A DNA stretch of 64,000 bases from Neobacillus cucumis (lineage in GTDB: Bacteria; Bacillota; Bacilli; Bacillales_B; DSM-18226). Below are positions 20,029-28,097 of the stretch, in pieces (the stretch's first letter is position 1; every line of letters starts with the position of its first letter). The stretch covers positions 3,812 to 67,811 of the forward strand of contig NZ_JAEHGC010000021.1 of the NCBI RefSeq assembly GCF_016107705.1, given 5' to 3'. A model generated the notes under the pieces. The model saw only the letters and a program-made list of their open reading frames with translations. It was not told where the DNA came from and did not search any database. Both the position numbers and the translations under genes were made by a program.

Positions 20029-21387
20029 ATGATTAAGGATATGACTCAGGATGAGATTAGCCTTTATATTATTAAAGTTTTAAAAGAAAATAAAAAAGCT
20101 GAATTTGAAGTGATTCTTGAGGAATTGCAGCCTTATGACATTGCGAAAATTTATGAGGAATTACCGGGGAAACATAAAGCTAAGTTTCTTTTATTTCTTA
20201 AAAATGATCTTCTCGCAGACCTAATGGAAGAGCTTGATAAGGATGAACAGCTCGAGGTATTAAATAAGCTTGGCATCGAAAAGTCGAGCAAGGTTCTTGA
20301 TTTAATGGACAATGACGACCTTGCCTTACTATTACATGAACTATCCCCTGAAAAGATGGATTCGCTTTTGTCCGGGATGAAGGCGGAGGAATCTACCGCT
20401 GTAAAAGGCATCCTGAATTATCCGCCGGAAACAGCAGGAAGAATCATGACAAATCGATTTGTCTGGATTCGAAACTATTTTTCTGTCAGGGAGGCCGTCG
20501 ATAAATTAAAGATTTTCGCAGAATTTGCTGAAACCATTAATTATTTATATGTGATTGATGAAGATCGCAAACTGGTTGGCGTTGTTTCCTACCGTGATTT
20601 ATTATTGGCTGATATGGATGAAAAAATCAATGACATCATGTATGAACGGGTTATTTCTGTTTTAGTGGCGACTGACCAGGAAGTAGTGGCCAGAACAGCA
20701 GAACGTTATGACTTCTTAGCCATTCCCGTTGTAGATGATGAAAATGTCCTCGTTGGGATTGTGACGGTCGATGACATTATCGATGTCGTGATAAAAGAAG
20801 CAAACGAAGATATTGAAAAACTATCTGCTTCGGGGAAAGCGATTGACTTTGATACAAAAATTTTTGTTGCTGCTGCGCGAAGGTTACCATGGTTAATTTT
20901 ACTTTTATTTATCGGTCTCATTTCCGGAAGGATCATCTCAAGCTTTGAAGATACGTTAAAACAGGTGGTTGCTTTAGCCTTTTTTATGCCGATGATTGCC
21001 GGCATGACTGGAAACACTGGGACACAATCCCTAGCGGTTGTCGTTCGCGGACTAATCTCCCATGATATAGATAAAGGAGTCGTTACCCGGCTTATTGCAC
21101 GTGAGTTTGGGGTTGGGATTACGATTGGGGTCACATGTGCTGTGCTAATCTCAATTATTGCCTACATCTGGCAGGGGAATATGATATTAGGGGCAGTGGT
21201 GGGCTGTTCCCTCTTTTTCACACTTATAATTGGAACGCTGGCGGGAACCATCATTCCTCTAATTTTATACCGCTTTAATGTTGATCCTGCCGTAGCATCT
21301 GGCCCGCTGATCACCACCTTAAATGACATCTTTTCCTTAATGACCTACTTTGGTATCGCATCAATGTTTTTACATTACCTCATCTAG
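20029..21387 (+). CDS. mgtE: MgtE-family magnesium transporter
   Basis: 452 residues: an N-terminal MgtE superhelical domain (about 1-125), two CBS domains (about 125-255) that sense Mg, and a C-terminal five-helix pore domain (about 285-452) with MAGMTGNTGTQSLAVVVRG. It imports Mg and perhaps other divalent cations. I use ATG 20029, which has AAAGGAG at 10 bases; 33 upstream in-frame codons lack a site and are absent from the family. I could not find an M-box riboswitch in the 285-base leader, unlike B. subtilis mgtE. Confidence 0.93.
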   Translation: MIKDMTQDEISLYIIKVLKENKKAEFEVILEELQPYDIAKIYEELPGKHKAKFLLFLKNDLLADLMEELDKDEQLEVLNKLGIEKSSKVLDLMDNDDLALLLHELSPEKMDSLLSGMKAEESTAVKGILNYPPETAGRIMTNRFVWIRNYFSVREAVDKLKIFAEFAETINYLYVIDEDRKLVGVVSYRDLLLADMDEKINDIMYERVISVLVATDQEVVARTAERYDFLAIPVVDDENVLVGIVTVDDIIDVVIKEANEDIEKLSASGKAIDFDTKIFVAAARRLPWLILLLFIGLISGRIISSFEDTLKQVVALAFFMPMIAGMTGNTGTQSLAVVVRGLISHDIDKGVVTRLIAREFGVGITIGVTCAVLISIIAYIWQGNMILGAVVGCSLFFTLIIGTLAGTIIPLILYRFNVDPAVASGPLITTLNDIFSLMTYFGIASMFLHYLI

Positions 21388-21515
21388 GATTTTTGAAACC
21401 ATCTATCTGCTTCACCCGTCTTATATTTTGTAATATTTCCCTCAATTTCTATTGTGAGGAAACCCATTCTTTGCTAGCATAAAAGTAACAAATGTAAAAA
21501 TAACGGGTGTGACAT

Positions 21516-22697
21516 ATGGATTATTTTTCAAAAAAAGTGGACCGGTTTGATTGGACATTAACGTTAATTTTATTTCTGTTTTTCCTAATTAGCTGTGCCT
21601 CCATCTTCAGTGCTCAAGGTGCGGCACAGTATGATGAAAATTTCTTAATCAAACAAGTCTTTTGGTATGTAGTGGGGGCAGCGATTATTTCTGTTGCCAT
21701 TCTATTCGATGGCTATCAATATAAACTGCTTGCATGGTATCTCTATGGCTTTGGCCTTTTGTTGCTGATTGCAATCATTGTGGCACCGACAAGCATTGCT
21801 CCCTATCGAAACGGTGCGAAAAGTTGGTTTATTATTCATGGCCTCGGCATACAGCCTTCGGAATTTGTAAAAACCTTTTTGATTCTGGCTTTAAGCCGGG
21901 TCATTACCCAGCATCAAGAAAAGTTTAAGGGAAAATCTCTTAAATTAGACTTCTTGTTACTTTTAAAATTGGGGATTACCACAGCAGTCCCCCTCGGGCT
22001 GATTATGCTTCAGCCTGACTTAGGAACCGGTCTTGTGATTTTATCAATTCTTACAGGCCTTATTTTAGTTTCAGGAATCTCATGGAAAATTATATTGCCG
22101 ATTTACGGCTCGGGGGCAGGCTTTGGAGCAGCCATTCTTTATCTCGTCGTTCAGAAACCGGAACTGCTTGTAAAATATTTAAACGTGAAAACCTATCAAT
22201 TCGAAAGGATCTATTCCTGGCTTGACCCGGTTAATCATCAAAGTGATTCAGGCTACCATCTAATGAAATCATTAACGGCGATTGGCTCAGGTCTGATAAC
22301 GGGAAAAGGTTTTGATAAAGGTGAAGTTTACATTCCCGAGGGCCATACCGATTTCATCTTTAGTATTATTGGCGAAGAATACGGTTTTGTTGGCGGCAGT
22401 ATTGTGGTAGGACTATTCTTCCTGTTGATTTACCATTTAATCAAAACAGCCTTAGATACAAATGACCCGTTTAATACATATGTCTGCATAGGCGTTATCA
22501 GCGTAATTACATTCCACGTCTTTCAAAATATTGGCATGACTATCCAAGTGCTGCCAATTACCGGCATTCCGCTACCCTTCATCAGCTATGGGGGAAGCTC
22601 TTTAATGGGTAATATGTTTGCAATGGGCTTGGTCTACAGCATGCGTTACCATCATCGGACCTATATGTTTTCTTCCGGCGCATCAGTTGATTCCTAA
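21516..22697 (+). CDS. SEDS-family peptidoglycan polymerase (RodA/FtsW)
   Basis: 393 residues with about ten membrane helices. The SEDS motifs are clear: a QPSEFVKTFLILALS stretch, LGTGLVILSI, the catalytic Asp in EGHTDFIFSIIGEE and the C-terminal PFISYGGSS. It polymerises lipid II in elongation or another septal or sporulation process. It looks closer to RodA than to FtsW, but several paralogues usually exist, so I give no symbol. The ribosome site (GGGTGTG) is unusual. It stands alone, with its own terminator. Confidence 0.88.
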   Translation: MDYFSKKVDRFDWTLTLILFLFFLISCASIFSAQGAAQYDENFLIKQVFWYVVGAAIISVAILFDGYQYKLLAWYLYGFGLLLLIAIIVAPTSIAPYRNGAKSWFIIHGLGIQPSEFVKTFLILALSRVITQHQEKFKGKSLKLDFLLLLKLGITTAVPLGLIMLQPDLGTGLVILSILTGLILVSGISWKIILPIYGSGAGFGAAILYLVVQKPELLVKYLNVKTYQFERIYSWLDPVNHQSDSGYHLMKSLTAIGSGLITGKGFDKGEVYIPEGHTDFIFSIIGEEYGFVGGSIVVGLFFLLIYHLIKTALDTNDPFNTYVCIGVISVITFHVFQNIGMTIQVLPITGIPLPFISYGGSSLMGNMFAMGLVYSMRYHHRTYMFSSGASVDS

Positions 22698-22725
22698 AGG
22701 CAGCGGCTTTACGCTGTCTTTTTCA
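22697..22725 (+). terminator. Terminator after the SEDS gene
   Basis: AAGGCAGCG/CGCTGTCTT stem with a T run, starting within the stop codon. Confidence 0.75.
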
Positions 22726-22820
22726 TTTATTTAGGAATGAATGTTAAATTGGTACCATATTTATTTCTTTATAGGACAAACTGGTTTAAACTATAAACAT
22801 TACAATAGCGAAGGTGAATT

Positions 22821-23414
22821 ATGAAGGATTTTATTTTCTCAATTTTAATGTTTTTATCACAGTTAGGCTATCTCGGAATTGCTTTAGGTTTAATGATTGA
22901 AATTATCCCAAGTGAGATTGTCTTGGGTTATGGCGGATATATGATTGCACAAGGTCACATGAACTTTTTAGGAGCGGTCATTGCAGGGACAATTGGCGGA
23001 ACAATCGCCCAGCTCTTTTTATATTGGGCGGGTTATTACGGCGGTCGACCCTTTCTTGAAAAGTACGGAAAATATGTGTTAATCAAAAAGAGCCACATCG
23101 ACGTTGCTGAAAGTTGGTTTCAAAAGTACGGGGCAGGCGTCATTTTTTCTGCACGCTTTATCCCCGTTGTCAGGCATGCCATTTCCATTCCAGCAGGGAT
23201 AGCGAAAATGTCTGTCAGCAAATTCACCCTTTACACCGTTGCGGCGGTATTGCCATGGACCGTCTTATTTCTGTACTTAGGGAAGGTACTGAAGGAAAAT
23301 TGGTCTCATATTAAAGAATATGCACAGCCCTATGTGCTTCCAATTATAATCGCAGCAATTGTTTTAGCCGCCATTTACTTTATTATCAAAAAAACAAAGA
23401 AAACCACCAAATGA
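22821..23414 (+). CDS. DedA-family membrane protein
   Basis: 197 residues with about five membrane segments. The DedA/SNARE-associated signature is visible in PSEIVLGYGGYM, AGTIGGTIAQLFLYWAGYYGG and the FSARFIPVVRHAISIPAGIAK stretch with its conserved arginines. DedA proteins recycle phospholipid or undecaprenyl-phosphate carriers across the membrane; the exact substrate of this member is not known. A terminator hairpin begins 14 bases before the end of the coding region. Confidence 0.9.
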   Translation: MKDFIFSILMFLSQLGYLGIALGLMIEIIPSEIVLGYGGYMIAQGHMNFLGAVIAGTIGGTIAQLFLYWAGYYGGRPFLEKYGKYVLIKKSHIDVAESWFQKYGAGVIFSARFIPVVRHAISIPAGIAKMSVSKFTLYTVAAVLPWTVLFLYLGKVLKENWSHIKEYAQPYVLPIIIAAIVLAAIYFIIKKTKKTTK

Positions 23415-23433
23415 TGAATTTGGTGGTTTTTTA
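23399..23433 (+). terminator. Terminator overlapping the dedA stop codon
   Basis: A perfect AAACCACCAAAT/ATTTGGTGGTTT stem with a T run. Its ascending arm encodes the last codons (KTTK-stop) of the DedA protein. Confidence 0.85.
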
Positions 23434-23519
23434 GGCTGCCGATAGCCTTTTATTTTTTTGGTTCTCTCTAACAATTCACCGCATTAATTTATTAATTAAG
23501 TTTTGTCTTTGTAACAAGT

Positions 23520-23653
23520 CTGTTGATTTCCGCTTCAGGCACTTCGCTTTCCGCGGGCGTGCCGGGGAGCCTCCTCAGCGCTTTGGCGCTTCCGGGGTCT
23601 CCCCTGCCCCGTACTCCCGCAGGAGTCTACGTGCCTTACGCTCCAATCAACAG
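23520..23653 (+). repeat. 134-bp MITE-like interspersed repeat, copy 1
   Basis: GC-rich for this genome, with imperfect terminal inverted repeats (CTGTTGATT at each end followed by partly matching GC-rich bases) and an inner hairpin AGCGC-TTTG-GCGCT. It has no open frame. A second copy in the opposite orientation lies at 24046-24175; together they bracket a decayed transposase. Confidence 0.8.
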
Positions 23654-23707
23654 GTGCATTAATAAAAATTTCCACCTCTTAACTATTTAAAATAATTAGT
23701 GAATTTA

Positions 23708-24033
23708 ATGTTTAAGCCAAAAGAGGTTCCTCGAACTGAGTATGAATTTGTTTCTATTGATATTAGTTCCGAAGACCACCTTCCAGGCTGGATTGCAATA
23801 TTATTGATTTTTTTCTTTTGAAAAAGTTCATACTTATTATTTTATGACCGCCCAATTGATCCTCCTATACTGTTTATTGGGTATCTTTTTGGATTGCGTT
23901 CAGGTTTAACAATATGGTTGGTGGACGTGTTTTATTTACGGATTCAAACCCATTTAAAGGCAAGCGCAAAATAAGCATAAGTATACAAAGAAGTAGAGGT
24001 GGAGACTGGCCAATATTTTGGGAAATTAAATAA
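23708..24033 (+). pseudogene. Decayed IS1182-like transposase remnant
   Basis: Fragments in shifting frames match the IS1182-type transposase. An N-terminal piece reads PRTEYEFVSID-EDHL, ending in a stop at about 23820. Then comes DRPIDPP-LFIGYLFGLRSG. A large internal deletion follows, then NNMVGGRVLFTDS and THLKAS-AK with further stops. At least two frameshifts and several stops make it non-functional. Most of the catalytic DDE core is missing. It lies exactly between two inverted MITE-like repeats. Confidence 0.78.
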
Positions 24034-24045
24034 TTGATTTCCTCC

Positions 24046-24175
24046 CTGTTGATTGGAGCAAGGGCACTCGACTCCTGCGGGATAGAGAGGTCACTGGAGA
24101 CCCCACAGGCGCAAGCGCCGAGGAGGCTCCAGGACCTCCCCGCGGAAAGCGAGTGACCGGAGCGGAAATCAACAG
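24046..24175 (-). repeat. 130-bp MITE-like interspersed repeat, copy 2 (inverted)
   Basis: The reverse-complement relative of 23520-23653, with the same CTGTTGATT ends, the CTCCTGCGGGA block, the GGCGC-AA-GCGCC inner hairpin and the CCGCGGAAAGCGA block. Differences are scattered, so it is not a very recent duplicate. Confidence 0.8.
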
Positions 24176-24218
24176 GCCCTTTTACAGGGACTAAAATTCG
24201 TATTTAGATTTAACAAAG

Positions 24219-24253
24219 AAAAAAATTGCCGAGAAAAATACCCTTTCTCGACA
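24219..24253 (-). terminator. Terminator after the guanidine-riboswitch gene
   Basis: On the minus strand a CGAGAAA/TTTCTCG stem is followed by AATTTTTTT, 40 bases after the stop codon of the small membrane protein gene. Confidence 0.7.
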
Positions 24254-24262
24254 ACCTAGAAG

Positions 24263-24289
24263 ACCACCAATGATTTAGTGGTTTTTTTC
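24263..24289 (+). terminator. Plus-strand terminator-like hairpin
   Basis: An ACCAC/GTGGT stem with seven T residues, oriented for plus-strand transcription. It strongly resembles the dedA terminator at 23399-23433, as if a second terminator copy marks the far side of the inserted repeat/IS block. Confidence 0.5.
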
Positions 24290-24293
24290 TAAT

Positions 24294-24617
24294 CTATGAA
24301 CTCTGCCGCTTTGAGAACTTCGCTTGGGCCCAGGCATCGAGTTTTTTGACATGGCCCTTTCCAAGGGTAAATCCATATAGGATAAGCAGCACAATAATTA
24401 AGGTAAACAGATCAATTTTTCTTGTTGCAATAAAGTTGATGATTCCCATTAATACTTGCGGGATTACTCCAGTCAACGCAAATAATACCGTTGCAATTTT
24501 AAACCAGAAACGGGATTGCAGACCGTACCTGGCATACAACAAGAAAAAGGTCGATGACCACGCAAGTACCTCAAGACTCACCAAGATTACCCACTTATTC
24601 TCTAGTAAAAAATCCAT
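24294..24617 (-). CDS. Uncharacterised small membrane protein under guanidine riboswitch control
   Basis: 107 residues with about three or four membrane helices (about 9-27, 36-63 and 70-86) and a basic C-terminal tail (KGHVKKLDAWAQAKFSKRQ). The ATG has GGAGGGAG at 9 bases. A guanidine-I riboswitch with expression-platform terminator lies directly upstream, so the product is expected to act in guanidine export or response. Glu16 lies in the first helix, as a conserved acidic residue does in small multidrug resistance (SMR) guanidinium exporters, but I see no convincing SMR signature otherwise. Function unknown. Confidence 0.82.
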   Translation of the reverse strand: MDFLLENKWVILVSLEVLAWSSTFFLLYARYGLQSRFWFKIATVLFALTGVIPQVLMGIINFIATRKIDLFTLIIVLLILYGFTLGKGHVKKLDAWAQAKFSKRQSS

Positions 24618-24642
24618 ATCCTATATCTCCCTCCTAAAAATA

Positions 24643-24803
24643 AAAAAGCCCGGAAAAATATCGTTTCCGACATTTCTCCCAGGCTTTTATCCCTCCGTGT
24701 ACACCGAAAAGCAGAAGCGCCTTGGTCAGGCAAAACCTTCTTAAACAGTGCGTTTTCTCTCGGACCAGACTAGCTCAATAAAGCAACGGAACCCTAGAAA
24801 ACT
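24643..24803 (-). promoter_or_regulatory. Guanidine-I riboswitch (ykkC class) with terminator
   Basis: Read on the minus strand, the segment has the ykkC aptamer blocks in order: CTAGGGTTCCG (24797-24787), CTGGTCCGAGAG, ACACGGAGGGATAAAAGCC, and TGGGAGA. A long GC-bearing hairpin (GCCTGGGAGAAATGTCGG pairing to CCGGGC) and a T run at 24643-24684 form the transcription terminator. Guanidine binding is expected to prevent that terminator and allow transcription of the 107-aa gene. Confidence 0.92.
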
Positions 24804-24865
24804 TTTTTCGATATGATTTGTAATCTATTTTAACACAAAAATCCGAAACCAGATACTTCCAAATT

Positions 24866-26701
24866 CTACTTTTTGAAATGATATGGCAGGGTCGCCACAA
24901 TCACTTTCTTTTTATAAAGCAGGTATGCACGTATTAATAAACTAGATTGGTTGTGCAAAATATTGTGCCAGCTTTTTTTGGTGATAAATTGCGGAATTAA
25001 TACGGTAACACGGTAATTATTTTCACTTGCCTTGTGTTCCACTGTATCAATAAATTTACTTAACGGATGCAGAATGCTTCGATAATGGGATTGTAACGTG
25101 ACAAGCCGGACATCCGGCTGCCATTTCTGCCATTTTTCCTCAAAGCGTTTTTCATCCTCACGATCAAAGGAAACATACACGGCAAAGATTTGATCTGTTA
25201 ACGACTTTGCATAATTAATTGAGTTTTCCACAACCCGGGTAACCCCTGCTACCGGGACAATAATAACGTTCCCCTCAATCGGTATCGCAGGCTGCTGGTT
25301 ATAAACACGTAATTGCTCACCAACAGCTTCATAATGCTTATTAATCCGGTGAAATAGGAGGACAATCAGCGGCAAGAAGATAAATACAAACCAAACTTGC
25401 CCGAGCTTTGTAATAAAGAAAATCAGTAAAACAGTTAATGTAATTAAAGCACCAATCAAATTGGCAGTTAGCTTTGCTATCCAGCCAGCCGGCTTTTCGC
25501 GAACCCATTTAATAATCATCCCTGTCTGCGACAAGGTAAATGGAATAAAAACACCTACCGCATAAAGGGGAATTAAATGTTCGGTTTGCCCATGAAAGGT
25601 AATAATCAATAATATCGATGCTATACCTAAGGAAACAATCCCGTTAGAATACCCTAGACGGTCGCCGCGAATCGTAAACATCCTTGGCATATATTTATCT
25701 TTTGCCAGGTTATAGGCTAGCTGCGGGAAAGCAGAAAAGCCTGTATTAGCTGCTAAAACGAGGATCAGTGCAGTCGTACCCTGTACAAAAAAATAAAGAT
25801 AATTTCGCCCAAAGGTTTCTTTCGCAATTTGTGAAACAACTGTTTCCTCCGCTTTAGGGGCAATCCCATAATAAAAAGCTAAAAAAGTAATCCCTGAAAA
25901 TAAAACGGCGAGCAATGAGCCCATTAAGATAAGCGTTTTTGCCGCATTATTAGGAGCGGGATCCTTGAAATTTGGTATCGCATTCGAAATCGCTTCGACA
26001 CCTGTTAAGGCAGAACAGCCTGACGCAAAAGCGCGAAGCAATAAAAATAAGGTGATCCCCTGTACCGGTGCCCCTATTGGTGCATGATGAACAGTTGGGG
26101 AAACATTTCCGGTAACCATTTTGAAAATCCCGACAGCAATCATAATGACAAGGGCAAAGACAAATAAATAGACCGGATAGGCTAAAATGGAAGCCGATTC
26201 CGTCAAGCCGCGAAGATTTAAGATGGTAATCAATACAACCAATACACAGGCAATTGAAACGGTGTGCGGGTGAAGCGCTGGAAATGCAGATGTAATTGCA
26301 TCCGTTCCAGCAGAAACACTTACAGCTACTGTCAGTATGTAGTCAACCAGCAGAGACCCTCCAGCGATTAGCCCTGCATTCTCCCCTAAGTTTTCTTTCG
26401 AAACAACATAGGCTCCTCCACCCTGTGAGTAACTAAAAATAATTTGCCGATAAGAAATGATCAGTGCAGCTAATAAAAATAACACGCCTACTGCAATTGG
26501 GATCGAGTACCAAAAGGCTATGACACTGATTGTTGCCAAAACGATAAGAATTTGCTCCGTTCCGTATGCAACAGAGGATAGTGCATCGGAGGAAAGAATG
26601 GCTAACGCCTTTAATATATTTAACTTTTGTTCGCCCAATGCCGCTGATTTTAACGGCCGGCCAATTAAAAATCTCTTGATAGAAGAGAGCAAGTGATTCA
26701 C
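24866..26701 (-). CDS. kimA: KimA high-affinity potassium importer (APC superfamily)
   Basis: 611 residues. An about 12-helix APC transporter domain (about 1-460) carries LSSDALSSVAYGTEQILI and FASGCSALTGVEAISNA. A cytosolic C-terminal domain (about 470-611) ends in VATLPYHFKK, as in B. subtilis KimA (YdaO), to which it is highly similar. It imports K with protons and is inhibited by c-di-AMP in B. subtilis. The start is GTG 26701, with a TTG three codons later possible. No ydaO-type c-di-AMP riboswitch is visible upstream. Confidence 0.93.
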   Translation of the reverse strand: MNHLLSSIKRFLIGRPLKSAALGEQKLNILKALAILSSDALSSVAYGTEQILIVLATISVIAFWYSIPIAVGVLFLLAALIISYRQIIFSYSQGGGAYVVSKENLGENAGLIAGGSLLVDYILTVAVSVSAGTDAITSAFPALHPHTVSIACVLVVLITILNLRGLTESASILAYPVYLFVFALVIMIAVGIFKMVTGNVSPTVHHAPIGAPVQGITLFLLLRAFASGCSALTGVEAISNAIPNFKDPAPNNAAKTLILMGSLLAVLFSGITFLAFYYGIAPKAEETVVSQIAKETFGRNYLYFFVQGTTALILVLAANTGFSAFPQLAYNLAKDKYMPRMFTIRGDRLGYSNGIVSLGIASILLIITFHGQTEHLIPLYAVGVFIPFTLSQTGMIIKWVREKPAGWIAKLTANLIGALITLTVLLIFFITKLGQVWFVFIFLPLIVLLFHRINKHYEAVGEQLRVYNQQPAIPIEGNVIIVPVAGVTRVVENSINYAKSLTDQIFAVYVSFDREDEKRFEEKWQKWQPDVRLVTLQSHYRSILHPLSKFIDTVEHKASENNYRVTVLIPQFITKKSWHNILHNQSSLLIRAYLLYKKKVIVATLPYHFKK

Positions 26702-26875
26702 CCACCAGACTTGAAGTAGAGTTACCGATTGATTTTAACACAAGAGGATAGTGAATATGAAGTATTTTCTTTTCGACAAAGTCACAGAATAGATTGCCAA
26801 TTAACCTAAAAAAACTTTTATTATAACCTTAGTGTTGTCGAAAAATATTAATTTATTAGGGATTGTAGTTTAAAA

Positions 26876-26921
26876 GAAAAAAAGCTGCTTGGAAGGGATG
26901 TATTTAATCTTCCAAACAACT
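26876..26921 (-). terminator. Terminator after ogt
   Basis: A GTTGTTTGGAAG/CTTCCAAGCAGC stem and a long T run on the minus strand. Confidence 0.75.
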
Positions 26922-26929
26922 TTTTCAAA

Positions 26930-27418
26930 CTACATTTTGACTCCCTCAACTTCAAGGAGTTTTCTTTTAATCGGGGTGTTGCTCCCCGCATATCCAACTA
27001 GACTTCCATTCTTGCCAATTACTCGATGGCAGGGAATGATAATCGGAATTTGATTTGCTCGATTTGCTTGACCGACAGCCCGGACAGCTTTGGGATTCCC
27101 AATCATTTCAGCCACATCCGCATAGCTTCTAATTTCGCCAAACGGAATGGATTGGAGCGCTTCCCAAACCTTTTTACGAAAATCCGTCCCTTCAACCGAA
27201 AGGGGCAGCTCGAATTGTTGACGATGGCCGTGAAAATACTCATCTAATTGTTTTATCGCTTCACCGCAAAGCTCCGAATCTTCTTTTAATGTCGGGTTTT
27301 CTTTTTGATAGTTCAGCCAGTCCTCTTCAAACATCTCAATTCTTTTAACACCTTTTTCATCTGCAATCACATAAAGCTTCCCTATCGGTGATTCGTAAAC
27401 TGCATAACCTAGTCTCAA
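26930..27418 (-). CDS. ogt: Methylated-DNA--protein-cysteine methyltransferase
   Basis: 162 residues. It removes alkyl groups from O6-alkylguanine by irreversible transfer to its own cysteine, Cys130 in IIIPCHRVIG. An N-terminal ribonuclease-like domain and a C-terminal winged helix with FGEIRSYADVA and AVRAVGQANRANQ are present. I start at TTG 27418, 5 bases after GGAGTGA; 13 in-frame codons upstream have no site. It is monocistronic. Confidence 0.93.
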   Translation of the reverse strand: MRLGYAVYESPIGKLYVIADEKGVKRIEMFEEDWLNYQKENPTLKEDSELCGEAIKQLDEYFHGHRQQFELPLSVEGTDFRKKVWEALQSIPFGEIRSYADVAEMIGNPKAVRAVGQANRANQIPIIIPCHRVIGKNGSLVGYAGSNTPIKRKLLEVEGVKM

Positions 27419-27508
27419 TACAATCACTCCAGACAAGATACATCTATTTCTATCCATTATACAATGGATTTAATTTCCCTATACGATACTTCTGCAGCAG
27501 AGGAAATG

Positions 27509-27538
27509 AAAAAACGTTCCTACATAAAGTAGAAACGA
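27509..27538 (-). terminator. Terminator after the dinB-family gene
   Basis: CGTTTCTAC/GTAGGAACG stem followed by TTTTTT on the minus strand. Confidence 0.8.
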
Positions 27539-27561
27539 TCTTTCCATTGCCTATTTTTCTT

Positions 27562-28026
27562 TTATTTCCTTGCTGCTTCAATAACTCGCTTCATAGCTTG
27601 GATTTGCCCCATATGATTGGCCTCATGGAAGACCGCAAAATTAGCAATTTCGCCAAATGTTTCTAGACCAAGGAATGGGGTTGCAAGCCGTTCATTTAAA
27701 CTCTCCGCCGGAACCTCTTTAATACGATTGATTTGCTCTTTTAACTGGCGTGTTAATTCTGATATGGACGGAACATCGCCTTGCCAAACAGCAGGCTTCG
27801 TGCCCGTTGCAAATAACGTCATATAATTCTCTGGCAGGTTAGTTGATTTTTTAGGGAACCCAAACATAAACTGCTCGGCCACCGTTAACACATGGCCAAT
27901 ATGCCAATGAATGGTGTTATTAAAACCTTCCGGCTGTACATCCACAATCGCTTCATCTAAAGCATCAATATTTTTAAGAAGAAAGTTTCTCGTTACCTCA
28001 AAATGCTTGAATAATAATTCACTCAT
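27562..28026 (-). CDS. DinB-family putative metal-dependent protein
   Basis: 154 residues, a DinB/YfiT four-helix bundle. Candidate metal ligands are the histidines of IHWHIGHVL (about residue 43) and of FHEANHMGQI (about 135-139). Family members include bacillithiol-dependent enzymes and many of unknown role, so no reaction is assigned. The ATG has a GGAGGGGG site. It stands alone between ogt and argS. Confidence 0.88.
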   Translation of the reverse strand: MSELLFKHFEVTRNFLLKNIDALDEAIVDVQPEGFNNTIHWHIGHVLTVAEQFMFGFPKKSTNLPENYMTLFATGTKPAVWQGDVPSISELTRQLKEQINRIKEVPAESLNERLATPFLGLETFGEIANFAVFHEANHMGQIQAMKRVIEAARK

Positions 28027-28097
28027 ATCCTAGCCCCCTCCGATTTTGGTCGCTTCTATTTTAACCCAAAATCATCCAACTTTGAAAATCAAACGCC

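Noticed and set aside
24346..24744. 132-codon plus-strand open frame
   Set aside because: Antisense to the small membrane protein gene and the guanidine riboswitch; no ribosome site and no recognisable protein.
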